Shown here: positions 15,622 through 22,137 of the stretch, one piece after another
Layout: every line of letters begins with the position of its first letter
How positions within the stretch are numbered: position 1 is the first letter of the stretch
NCBI GenBank assembly: GCA_034432445.1
Contig: DAOUBX010000065.1
Location: 1 to 22,137 of the forward strand
Direction of reading: 5' to 3'
DNA: 22,137 bases
From: JANWYQ01 sp034432445
GTDB lineage: Bacteria; Chloroflexota; Anaerolineae; JAAEKA01
Notes under the pieces: model-generated
Seen by the model: the letters and a program-made list of their open reading frames with translations, nothing else
What the model was told of the DNA's origin: nothing
The model's database searches: none
Translations under genes and position numbers: made by a program

Positions 15622-16272
15622 TCAACCAACCGAAAAGCCGGCGCTGGCGCTGGCACTGGCGCTCAAGCCGACGCCGCCGCTGACGCTGAGCCCGGCGCCC
15701 GCGCCAAAACTGGCCCCTGCACCGGCGCTGAAACCCACGCTGCCGCCCACACTGAAGCCGGCGCTGATGCCCAGCCCTGCGCCGTCGCCGGCCGGCCGCA
15801 CTTCCAGGCTGCGATAGGCCAATTGCAGCTCCTCGATGGCCACCTGGCCGTCCTTGGCGTTCAGCGCTGGCCCGCGCAGCCGGGTGGGAAAGCACTCCCG
15901 CAGCACGAAGGTCACGCGGGGCGTGCCGTCCGCGTCCCACATCGTCACCCGCCCCTCGGCGTGGGACACGCGACCAGGCTGGGCAGCCGCGGCCATCCAC
16001 GTCCACAGTTGCAAGTTGGCCGTCATGCCGCGCTTCAGGGTCAACTGGCCGTAGCTGACCTTGCCCACCAGGTGGATTTGCTCGCGGTTGTTGCCGCCCT
16101 CGCGCACCGTTTTCGGCTCGATGGACATCTCCAGCCCGTCGCACTCGGCGAAGGCCGCGTCGCACACGGGATTCGTAACCCCAGGCGGCGCGTGGTCACC
16201 GAGGTCGAGCACAACCTCGAAGCGAAAGGCAGTGTAGGGTGGGTCAACGGTCTCGAACGCCGGGTTGGGCAT
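15622..16272 (-). CDS. Second tube-type protein (TIGR02241/gp19-like) with Gly/Ala/Ser/Phe tail
   Basis: This 216-aa protein is a paralogue of the inner tube protein. Residues 10-160 carry the family pattern: PPYTAFRFEVVLD, FAECDGLEMSIEPKTVREGG, KVSYGQLTLKRGMTAN, and LNAKDGQVAIEELQLAYRSL. Residues 161-216 are a low-complexity tail of repeats such as SAGFSVGGSVGFSAGAGASF with almost no charge. It likely corresponds to the Afp5/Afp7-side tube ring that starts tube growth on the baseplate. It starts at ATG 16272, 3 bp after the TAA of the second sheath gene, and its GGAGGTG ribosome binding site (16279-16285) lies inside the end of that gene, so the two should be translationally coupled. The tail has no obvious function; it adds about 56 residues beyond the tube domain and could line or cap the lumen. 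Confidence 0.9.
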   Translation of the reverse strand: MPNPAFETVDPPYTAFRFEVVLDLGDHAPPGVTNPVCDAAFAECDGLEMSIEPKTVREGGNNREQIHLVGKVSYGQLTLKRGMTANLQLWTWMAAAAQPGRVSHAEGRVTMWDADGTPRVTFVLRECFPTRLRGPALNAKDGQVAIEELQLAYRSLEVRPAGDGAGLGISAGFSVGGSVGFSAGAGASFGAGAGLSVSGGVGLSASASASAGFSVG

Positions 16273-16275
16273 GGG

Positions 16276-19089
16276 TTACACCTCCACCGCTCGCAGCAGC
16301 CCCTCGCCGGAGCGCAGCAGCATCACGGTGATGAATTCGATGGGCAGCGCCGGGGCCACCTTGAGCGCAATCAAAAAGCGGCCGTTGTCGATGTCGTTGG
16401 CCGTGTTCAGCCCCTCGCCCGTGACCACCTGAAAAGCTGTCAGCGCGCCTTGCGCCGCCAGCGTGGTCAGCGTGCGCTCGAAGGCGATCTCGACCCGACG
16501 GCGAAACCGCTCGTTGTTAGACTCGAACACGTACTGCATGCCCCGGCGCAGCGCCAGCTTGCGCAGAAAGATCAGCAGCCGGCGCACGGATAACTGCACC
16601 AGGGTGGGGTCACGGCTCAACGTGTGCGCGGAGATGGCCACAAAGCGGCCGGGCTGCTGCCGCAGCAGATTGGCCTGGGCGTCGAACAAGGCCACGGCGT
16701 CGGCGTCGGTCAGCGCCTGGCTGAGGCCAACCACGCCCAGGAGCGGCATGTTGGCGGCTGCGACCCACGGCCCGCGGGCCAGTTCTCGCCTGGCGATGCT
16801 GCCACCGACGGCGCCGTCAGGCGGCACGCTGCGCAGCAAGGCCAGTTGCGGTGTCACGGGCTCCGGCACCTGCAACCAGGGGTGGTACATCGCGGCGTAG
16901 CTCAGCGCGTTGCCCTCCATCAGGTTGCCCGAGCTCGTCAGGTGCTGCGCCCATGCCAGCGCGTCCCGCCGCTCGAAGTGCTCCGGCAGGCTGAGCAGGG
17001 CCACCACATCCCCGCGGCCGGCGGCAAAGGTCGCCATCGCCTCGTGCACGGCCAGCAGCGGCGCCAAGTCGTACTCTCCGGGCGACTGCACGGCCGGCAG
17101 CAGGGCCAAGGTGCGCAGGGGATCGGCGCCGGCCTGCGACGCTGTCTGCGCTGCGACGACATGGATGCGCCACCCGTCGGTCTGGTGAACCAGAGTGAAG
17201 ACGTGGGCCACATCGGCCTCGCCGACCAGGTGCACCACGCCCCGCACGCGCACGGGGATGCCGGGGCCGGCCTGGCAGGCCGGTCCGTCCACCGTGAAAG
17301 AATCGGGACGGCGCTCCACCTCCAGCAGCTCGGCCAACGGCCGGCCTGCCAACTGGTCGATCAACCCCTGGGTCAAATAGGCCAAGGCCGCCTCGTCACC
17401 CAAGCGCTGAAATGCGGTGTAGAACTGTGCCACAACCTCGACCGGCGACAGCTCCACGTCCGGCGGCGGTTCCGGGCAATCCTGAAACTGCGACCAGTCG
17501 GGCGGCTCAGGCGGCGGCAGCGGCGGCAGCGGTGGCAACGCCGGCGGTGCGATGAACGCCGGCCAGGCCCGGTGGGCGGCATCGGGGATCGCGATCAGCG
17601 CCACCTCATCAACGGGCAACACACTGTGCAAGCCGCGCAGCGCCCCGGTCGGGTCGAGCAGAGTTAGGCGGTCGCCCTCATTGACCAAATCGCGCACACC
17701 GCGGTTGGCCAGACGACCATCCAGGAACAGCGAGACGGGGTCGAACCGATCTAAGCCGTCTTTGCCGGAGATGTCTGCATCGACCAGCGGTCCCACGAAG
17801 CTGCTGGCGTCGAGCAGAGGATCCATGCCCAGCGGCAGATAGAAAACCGGATCGGTGCCCGCGTCGCTCGCGGGCGCGGCCAGGCGCAAAGACCGCTGAC
17901 CGGTGATCAAGCTCTTTGCCTCCGCCGGCTGGGTGAGCGCAGGAGCCAGGGCGTCGATCCAATAGCCCGGTCCACCGTTGAACCGCCGCTCCAGCCACGC
18001 TTCAATGTCCTCACCCTCCCGCACATGCAGGTCAAAGGTCAGCAATTCCACCTGAGCCAGGTCGAGGGTGTCTGCCGGCGGCGAGGCCAGCTCGTCCAGC
18101 GCTGTCAGCCACTGCACGCGGTCACTCAGCGCGGCAAGGGCCGGCTCGCCGGGCGGCGATAGGCTCCCCTCGGCCAACGCCACCTCGGTCACCGGGAAGA
18201 AGGCCACCGAGCCCAGCATCGTCGTCAGCCGCAACAGGTCGCCGCGCGCGACGCCGACGTCCCCTGGCAACGTCAACCGCCACACGCCGGTCACGGCGTC
18301 GTGCTCCAGCGCCAGCGCCATCGGGTCATCGACCACAAGCTGCCAGCCCTGTTCATCCAGTCGCTCGACCGCGCGCGGCTGGGGGGAGGTTTCGGCCGGG
18401 GCGATGGCCAAGCCCAGCAACGCCGATCGCATCGCGTGCACCCGCACCGGCGTCCCACGGCCGGTTGCAGCAGGTGTCCCCAGCGACTGAACCAGCGCCA
18501 CCGGCATGACCACCTGCAGGTCCAGCAGCCCGGCGACCAACCGCGCGGCCACCACGTCGCCGGCGATCAAGCTCACGTCGGTGGGCAGCTCGACCGTGAA
18601 CGCTACCTCCTGTGCGGTCACGATCAGCGGCCCCTGGAACGGCAACGGGCGGCGCCGCAGCTGCGTGGCCACGGTCACCCCGTCCGACCAGCGCCCTACC
18701 CAAGCGGCCGGCGCCACCACGCTGCGAAAGCCTTGCGCCTGGCTCCAGCTAACCAGCCCGGGCAGGGGGAAGCGGTTGGGACGCGCGCCGTCGCCGGCCA
18801 CGCGCACAGCGTAGCAACGACGGCCGCCGTTGTCGAAGAAGGCTTGGACAGCTTGGGGCAGGTGGGCATATACCGGCCGGCCGCCGTCGCGCGCCAGCTG
18901 CAGGTCGCCGCCGAACAGCGCCCGGTACTGGCCCAGGTCCTCCAGGGCCACCGGCGTGTGCAGCGGGCCGCGTTCGGCGAAACCGATGAACGCGGCCACG
19001 TCCAGCCGCAGCGGCTCCTCGCCGGCCGGCGGCAGCGCGGTCTGGCAAACCACGCCCGGCAACCGTCCGTTGAAAGTCAACGTCGCCAT
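16276..19089 (-). CDS. Second tail sheath protein (Afp3/Afp4-type) with inserted NTF2-like domain
   Basis: This 937-aa protein is much longer than the first sheath. Its N-terminus (VAAFIGFAERGPLHTPVALE, VQAFFDNGGRRCYAVRVAGD) and C-terminus (LALRRGMQYVFESNNERFRR, NDIDNGRFLIALKVAPALPI) are sheath-type. Between them, after the strand VDEVALIAIPDAAHRAWPAF, a Pro-rich linker (about 513-548) leads to residues 549-647, SPVEVVAQFYTAFQRLGDEA through VFTLVHQTDGWRIHVVAA. That segment has the helix-helix-sheet pattern of NTF2-like/SnoaL-type domains. The sheath fold then resumes near residue 675. It starts at ATG 19089 with GAGG 6 nt upstream. In Afp, such divergent sheath paralogues form special rings at the baseplate or cap. 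The sheath assignment is firm; the NTF2-like call is by pattern only. Confidence 0.92.
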   Translation of the reverse strand: MATLTFNGRLPGVVCQTALPPAGEEPLRLDVAAFIGFAERGPLHTPVALEDLGQYRALFGGDLQLARDGGRPVYAHLPQAVQAFFDNGGRRCYAVRVAGDGARPNRFPLPGLVSWSQAQGFRSVVAPAAWVGRWSDGVTVATQLRRRPLPFQGPLIVTAQEVAFTVELPTDVSLIAGDVVAARLVAGLLDLQVVMPVALVQSLGTPAATGRGTPVRVHAMRSALLGLAIAPAETSPQPRAVERLDEQGWQLVVDDPMALALEHDAVTGVWRLTLPGDVGVARGDLLRLTTMLGSVAFFPVTEVALAEGSLSPPGEPALAALSDRVQWLTALDELASPPADTLDLAQVELLTFDLHVREGEDIEAWLERRFNGGPGYWIDALAPALTQPAEAKSLITGQRSLRLAAPASDAGTDPVFYLPLGMDPLLDASSFVGPLVDADISGKDGLDRFDPVSLFLDGRLANRGVRDLVNEGDRLTLLDPTGALRGLHSVLPVDEVALIAIPDAAHRAWPAFIAPPALPPLPPLPPPEPPDWSQFQDCPEPPPDVELSPVEVVAQFYTAFQRLGDEAALAYLTQGLIDQLAGRPLAELLEVERRPDSFTVDGPACQAGPGIPVRVRGVVHLVGEADVAHVFTLVHQTDGWRIHVVAAQTASQAGADPLRTLALLPAVQSPGEYDLAPLLAVHEAMATFAAGRGDVVALLSLPEHFERRDALAWAQHLTSSGNLMEGNALSYAAMYHPWLQVPEPVTPQLALLRSVPPDGAVGGSIARRELARGPWVAAANMPLLGVVGLSQALTDADAVALFDAQANLLRQQPGRFVAISAHTLSRDPTLVQLSVRRLLIFLRKLALRRGMQYVFESNNERFRRRVEIAFERTLTTLAAQGALTAFQVVTGEGLNTANDIDNGRFLIALKVAPALPIEFITVMLLRSGEGLLRAVEV

Positions 19090-19334
19090 CTTTGCCTCGG
19101 GGTCGGTTTTCGGTGAACGGTGATCGGTGATCGGTAAACGGTGATCGGTGATCGGTGGCTCCTCTCCCTCTCCCTCAGGGAGAGGGCCGGGGTGAGGCCG
19201 GGGTGAGGGCCCAGCGCCGCTCGCTCCTCACCCTCTCCCACTGGAAGAGGGCCGGGGTGAGGGCGAGGTGAGGGCCCAGTGGCGGCCAACCTCGGCCAAC
19301 AACCGATCACGGGTCACTGGTTACGGGTCACTGA
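19090..19334. repeat. Repeat-filled spacer between tube and second sheath genes
   Basis: The 245-bp gap has no gene. It holds three repeat blocks. At 19111-19158 there is a 7-bp tandem (cggtgat) of nearly seven copies. At about 19166-19279 there is a 65-bp imperfect duplication with gagggccggggtgagg at 19182 and 19247 and gtgagggcccag at 19203 and 19268; its first copy includes a 10-bp inverted repeat (19166-19175 with 19177-19186). At 19309-19333 acgggtcactg occurs twice, 14 bp apart, right behind the tube gene stop. No promoter is evident. Confidence 0.85.
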
Positions 19335-19790
19335 TCACTCCACCGCCAGGTCTTCACATGACAGCACGAGCTCCTCGATGGCCACATCGGTGCCGCCCTT
19401 GGCGTTGAGGCTAGGCGCGGTGTAGCGCATGGGTCGCGCGTTGGTCAGCCGCCAGGTCATCACCGTGTTGGCGCCCGACTCGTCGCGCAGTTGGATGGTG
19501 ATGTTGCGCCGCGCGGCTTGGTCGCCCTCGCGCACCTGTTTGATCCACTCGAACAGATCCGTGGCGCCCATGAGCCCGCGCTTCAGGGTGACATCGCCGA
19601 CCTTGTAGATGCCATTGATCTTGCGTACGTGGTTGACCGCTTCGTTGCCGTTGCGGTACTCGGCGCTGGTGACCTCGACATTCAGACCGCTGACCTCCTG
19701 AAAGCCAGCCCGGATGCTGCCGGTGTCACCCGTGCCCAGGTCGACCAAGAAGTTGAAGGTACCGTAGGGATTGGTTCGTTCTGTGGCCAT
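19335..19790 (-). CDS. Inner tube protein (Afp1-type, TIGR02241/gp19-like)
   Basis: This 151-aa protein has the usual length and pattern for the tube: NPYGTFNFLVDLGTG, IRAGFQEVSGLNVEV, YRNGNEAVNHVRKINGIYKV, DVTLKRGLMGATDLFEWIKQ, and LNAKGGTDVAIEELVLSCED at the end. Hexamers of this protein stack to form the rigid tube carried inside the sheath. The ATG at 19790 is chosen because AAGGAG lies 7 nt upstream; an upstream in-frame start at 19808 would add six residues without support. It follows the canonical sheath gene but is separated from it by 223 bp of tandem repeat, and from the second sheath by another repeat-filled spacer. It should be needed in high copy number. Confidence 0.96.
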   Translation of the reverse strand: MATERTNPYGTFNFLVDLGTGDTGSIRAGFQEVSGLNVEVTSAEYRNGNEAVNHVRKINGIYKVGDVTLKRGLMGATDLFEWIKQVREGDQAARRNITIQLRDESGANTVMTWRLTNARPMRYTAPSLNAKGGTDVAIEELVLSCEDLAVE

Positions 19791-19805
19791 GATTGTTCTC
19801 CTTGT

Positions 19806-20004
19806 CACGCTAGGCTGGCCCAGCCTGCAGCCTGGAAGGCGGGGCCGGTGGTCAAGTCAGGCTGGGCCAGCCTCATCTCCGCCACGCTAGACTGGCCCAG
19901 CCTGCAGCCTGGAAGGCGGGGCCGGTGGTCAGGTCAAGCTGGGCCAGCCTCATCTCCACCACGCTAGACCGGCCCAGCCTGGGCTGAAGGCTGGGCCAGT
20001 CTCC
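19806..20004. repeat. 77-bp tandem repeat with internal inverted repeats between sheath and tube genes
   Basis: The motif cacgctag recurs at 19806, 19883 and 19960, giving an exact 77-bp period. The first two copies are nearly identical and the third is shortened and diverged. Each full copy has ctggcccagcct near one end and aggctgggccag (or aagctgggccag) near the other, so each can fold into a long hairpin in DNA or mRNA. This fills most of the 223-bp gap at 19791-20013; no gene or promoter is seen in it. Confidence 0.92.
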
Positions 20005-20013
20005 GGTCCAAGC

Positions 20014-21969
20014 TCACCGCGTGGCGTCGGCCGTCCACTGCCCGATGCGGAAGATCACGAACTCGGCCGGGCGCACAGGCGCCACGCCGATCAGACACAC
20101 CAGCCGGCCGTTGTCGAGGTCGTTCTGGGTCATGGTCGAACGGTCGCAGCGCACGAAATAGGCCTTCTCCGGCTTATCGCCCATCAACCCGCCCATCTTC
20201 CACTCGTTGAACAGGAAATCCTCGACCGTCCGCCGCACGTTGTCCCACAACTGCTGACTGTTGTTCTCGAACACCACCCACTGCGTACCGCGGTCGATCG
20301 TGTGTTCCAGATAAGCAAAATAGCGGCGCAGGTTGACGTACTTCCACTCTGGGTCGTCACTGATGGTGCGCGCGCCCCAGACGCGGAAGCCGCGGCCAGG
20401 GAAGAAACGCAGGCAGTTGACCCCCTGTGGGTTCAACAGCTCTTGCTGTGCCTTGTTTAGCCGTAACTCGAAGTCGATGGCCGAGCGCACGATCTCGTTG
20501 GCCGGGGCCTTGAACACGGCGTGCTCAATGTCGTTGCGGGCGTAGATGCCGGCGATGAAGCCGCTGGGCGGCAGGTTGAGCCGTCCATCGCTCAGCGGAT
20601 CGGCCACGGTGACCCAGGGGTAATACATGGCCGCGTACTTGGACGAGCGCAGGTTGCGATAGTTCAACGCCTCGGTGGGCAGAAAGTTGGGCGGCGTGTC
20701 CAGCACGGCGATCCGGTAGCGCATCGCTTCGCAGTGGTTGATCACCTCGTTCTGGATCGCCAGCACCCGGTCTGCGTCGTCCACGTAGCCAAAGGAGTAG
20801 CCTGGCGCAGCCACAATGGAGATGTCTTCCACGCCCTCGAAGGCCAGCAAGCCGTTCTTGGGCTCTAGGAGTGGATCATGGATGTAGTCGGTAAGGTCCT
20901 CCCGGCCAGCATAGGTCTCCTCGTCGGGCTGCAAGCCGTCGTCGCCGCCGGTCAGCGTAAACACGGCGCGGCGGTCGTCGATGGGCGTGCGGTCGTTGGT
21001 GAAGGTGCCGATGATGCCCGGTCCCAACAGCTCCCGCGCCAGGGCCAGCGCCCAGTTGTCAGCAGCCGCGCTCTCCGGGTCGCCGTCGGGGTCGACCAGC
21101 TCCGCCGGCACCTCCAGCGCGAAGGGCACCGTAAGGAACAGGAAGCGGGTGGCCGGCGAGCGGGTGAAGGTGTTGGTCAGCCCGCGCGCGACCCGTGGAT
21201 CGAAGCCGAACTCGCCCAAGGACTGCGCACTGCCGAAACCGCTGGGCGTGTTGTCGTCCGGGAACTCCACGTCCACCGTCACGGTCACCGGCCGCACGCG
21301 GGTGTTGAGGCTCAAACTGCTAAGCAGCCGCGTCGCGCCGTCGGCTCGCAGCTCCCAGCGCCGTTGCGCCGCGTTCCAGCGCACCAGGTGCAGGCCATCG
21401 TTGCCGGTGACTGTAGAGCCGTTGTGCACGAAGACCAGGTCGTGGTCCTGCACCCGCGCCAGGGTGGGTTCGCCGGGCGGTGAAAGCCTCAACGGTGCGT
21501 CGTTAAACGCGTTGGCGCCCAGCCGGGCCGTCAAGGTCACACGCATGTTGCCGGCTCGACCGGGGAAGCGAGCGCGCAGGGTGATCTGGGGGGTAGGTGG
21601 GGAGACTGCAGCGGTGTCGGCATGGCCGTAGTGGCGGTTCGGCACACCGCTGGTGTTGATGGCGAAGTCGTCAGCAAAGCGAAAAGCCCGGCTGACGAAC
21701 AGCCGCCGGCCACCCTCCTCGAAAAAGGCCCGCACCGCGTGGGCCAGATAATTGGCCTGGGCCGGCGCCGTGTCAAAGCGCAGGTCGTCCAGCCCGCCGT
21801 AGATGCGCTGGAAGTCGAGAAAACTCGTGACCAGCTCAGGGTCGCCGCTCACCGGCCCATAGCGGGTGGGGCCGACGAAGCCCGCCGTGCTGGTGCTGAC
21901 CCCCTCCAGCGACTTAGACCGAAAGCTGGTCTCTTCAACATAGACACCGGGTGCAAGATACTCGGGCAT
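20014..21969 (-). CDS. Tail sheath protein (Afp2-type contractile sheath)
   Basis: This is a 651-aa protein from ATG 21969. The start MPEYLAPGVYVEETSFRSKS and then GVSTSTAGFVGPTRYGPVSG are the classical sheath N-terminus, followed by AVRAFFEEGGRRLFVSRAF. The C-terminal sheath domain has TQWVVFENNSQQLWDNVRRT, NDLDNGRLVCLIGVAPVRPA and EFVIFRIGQW. The region between (about 105-330) is a variable surface insertion. The protein polymerises around the tube and contracts on firing. An upstream start at 22038 would add 23 residues, but AAAGGAGG lies 7 nt before ATG 21969 and homologues begin at this motif. It is the first gene of the visible cluster. No clear promoter was found in the 168 bp upstream, although it could lie just beyond the window. 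Confidence 0.96.
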   Translation of the reverse strand: MPEYLAPGVYVEETSFRSKSLEGVSTSTAGFVGPTRYGPVSGDPELVTSFLDFQRIYGGLDDLRFDTAPAQANYLAHAVRAFFEEGGRRLFVSRAFRFADDFAINTSGVPNRHYGHADTAAVSPPTPQITLRARFPGRAGNMRVTLTARLGANAFNDAPLRLSPPGEPTLARVQDHDLVFVHNGSTVTGNDGLHLVRWNAAQRRWELRADGATRLLSSLSLNTRVRPVTVTVDVEFPDDNTPSGFGSAQSLGEFGFDPRVARGLTNTFTRSPATRFLFLTVPFALEVPAELVDPDGDPESAAADNWALALARELLGPGIIGTFTNDRTPIDDRRAVFTLTGGDDGLQPDEETYAGREDLTDYIHDPLLEPKNGLLAFEGVEDISIVAAPGYSFGYVDDADRVLAIQNEVINHCEAMRYRIAVLDTPPNFLPTEALNYRNLRSSKYAAMYYPWVTVADPLSDGRLNLPPSGFIAGIYARNDIEHAVFKAPANEIVRSAIDFELRLNKAQQELLNPQGVNCLRFFPGRGFRVWGARTISDDPEWKYVNLRRYFAYLEHTIDRGTQWVVFENNSQQLWDNVRRTVEDFLFNEWKMGGLMGDKPEKAYFVRCDRSTMTQNDLDNGRLVCLIGVAPVRPAEFVIFRIGQWTADATR

Positions 21970-21976
21970 CAGAACG

Positions 21977-21984
21977 CCTCCTTT
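21977..21984 (-). promoter_or_regulatory. Strong ribosome binding site fixing the sheath start
   Basis: AAAGGAGG on the minus strand lies 7 nt before ATG 21969, an almost full anti-Shine-Dalgarno match. It rules out the longer reading from 22038 as the main start and fits a highly expressed sheath. Confidence 0.85.
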
Positions 21985-22051
21985 GACATATCCCACAGGG
22001 CTGGCCAGGACCGTAGGTCCAACGATCCTGATCGACAAACAAGGTGACTAC

Positions 22052-22137
22052 TCAGCCATAGGTGCCGGGCATTTGGATTCTGGTTTGCAACCGTGTCTGC
22101 GAAGCCAACCTAGGTCGCAAATCGCCTACAAATGCCC
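22052..22137 (+). repeat. Right copy of the 20-bp direct repeat and half of a GTGCCGGGCA palindrome
   Basis: Bases 22052-22071 are identical to 236-255. Bases 22067-22074 (gggcattt) are the reverse complement of the last eight bases of the window (aaatgccc, 22130-22137). The window therefore seems to end inside the second arm of a palindrome like that at 244-289, here with a longer loop. I see no gene between 22039 and the end. Confidence 0.7.

Noticed and set aside
19806..20004. CRISPR array
   Set aside because: The units are contiguous 77-bp tandem copies without unique spacers, and no cas genes are nearby.
21970..22038. 23-residue N-terminal extension of the sheath
   Set aside because: The AAAGGAGG site and the family's normal start both point to ATG 21969.
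22039..22137. Promoter for the sheath operon
   Set aside because: Candidate -35 hexamers such as TTGTTT and TTGCAA have no convincing -10 at the right distance.

Overview
The window is almost entirely one minus-strand gene cluster for an extracellular contractile injection system (eCIS; relatives of the Serratia antifeeding prophage Afp, PVC and Streptomyces/cyanobacterial CIS). The DNA is GC-rich and uses ordinary Shine-Dalgarno sites, so it is bacterial. The gene order, the separate hub and spike genes and the DUF5908-like small protein fit an environmental lineage such as Chloroflexota. That placement is a low-confidence guess; nothing here is a taxonomic marker.

Transcription runs from high to low coordinates. 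It begins with a canonical tail sheath (20014-21969) and an inner-tube protein (19335-19790). Next are a large second sheath with an NTF2-like domain inserted (16276-19089) and a second tube-type protein with a Gly/Ala/Ser/Phe-rich tail (15622-16272). A LysM tube/baseplate protein with a similar low-complexity linker (14842-15603) and a 57-aa DUF5908-like protein (14615-14788) follow. The gpD/gp27-like hub (13479-14561) and the gp5/VgrG-like spike (12656-13357) are separate genes. Then come an uncharacterised protein with a strongly hydrophobic C-terminus (10784-12568), a gp25-like wedge (10256-10651), a gp6/J-like baseplate protein (7887-10244) and a gpI-like protein with a probable beta-propeller N-terminus (5413-7842). 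Last are two large appendage-type proteins (3019-5394 and 296-3022). The final one carries a complete maltose-binding-protein-like domain at its C-terminus. A further minus-strand ORF starts at 131 and runs off the left edge.

From family knowledge, the sheath and tube form the contractile shaft, the second tube and LysM proteins join tube to hub, and the hub and spike form the tip. The gp25, J and gpI-like proteins form the baseplate, and the two terminal proteins are candidates for target recognition. No tape measure, AAA+ ATPase, tail terminator, PAAR tip or obvious toxin is visible; these must lie outside the window or be absent.

Genes in the baseplate half are tightly packed (ATGA overlap, 11-53 bp gaps). 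The spacers around the sheath and tube genes, and those flanking the hydrophobic-tail gene, are longer and filled with tandem or palindromic repeats. One palindrome also occurs in frame inside the J-like gene. A 20-bp sequence with a GTGCCGGGCAC palindrome recurs at both ends of the window. The most unusual points are the MalE-like fusion on the last protein and the NTF2-like insertion in the second sheath.
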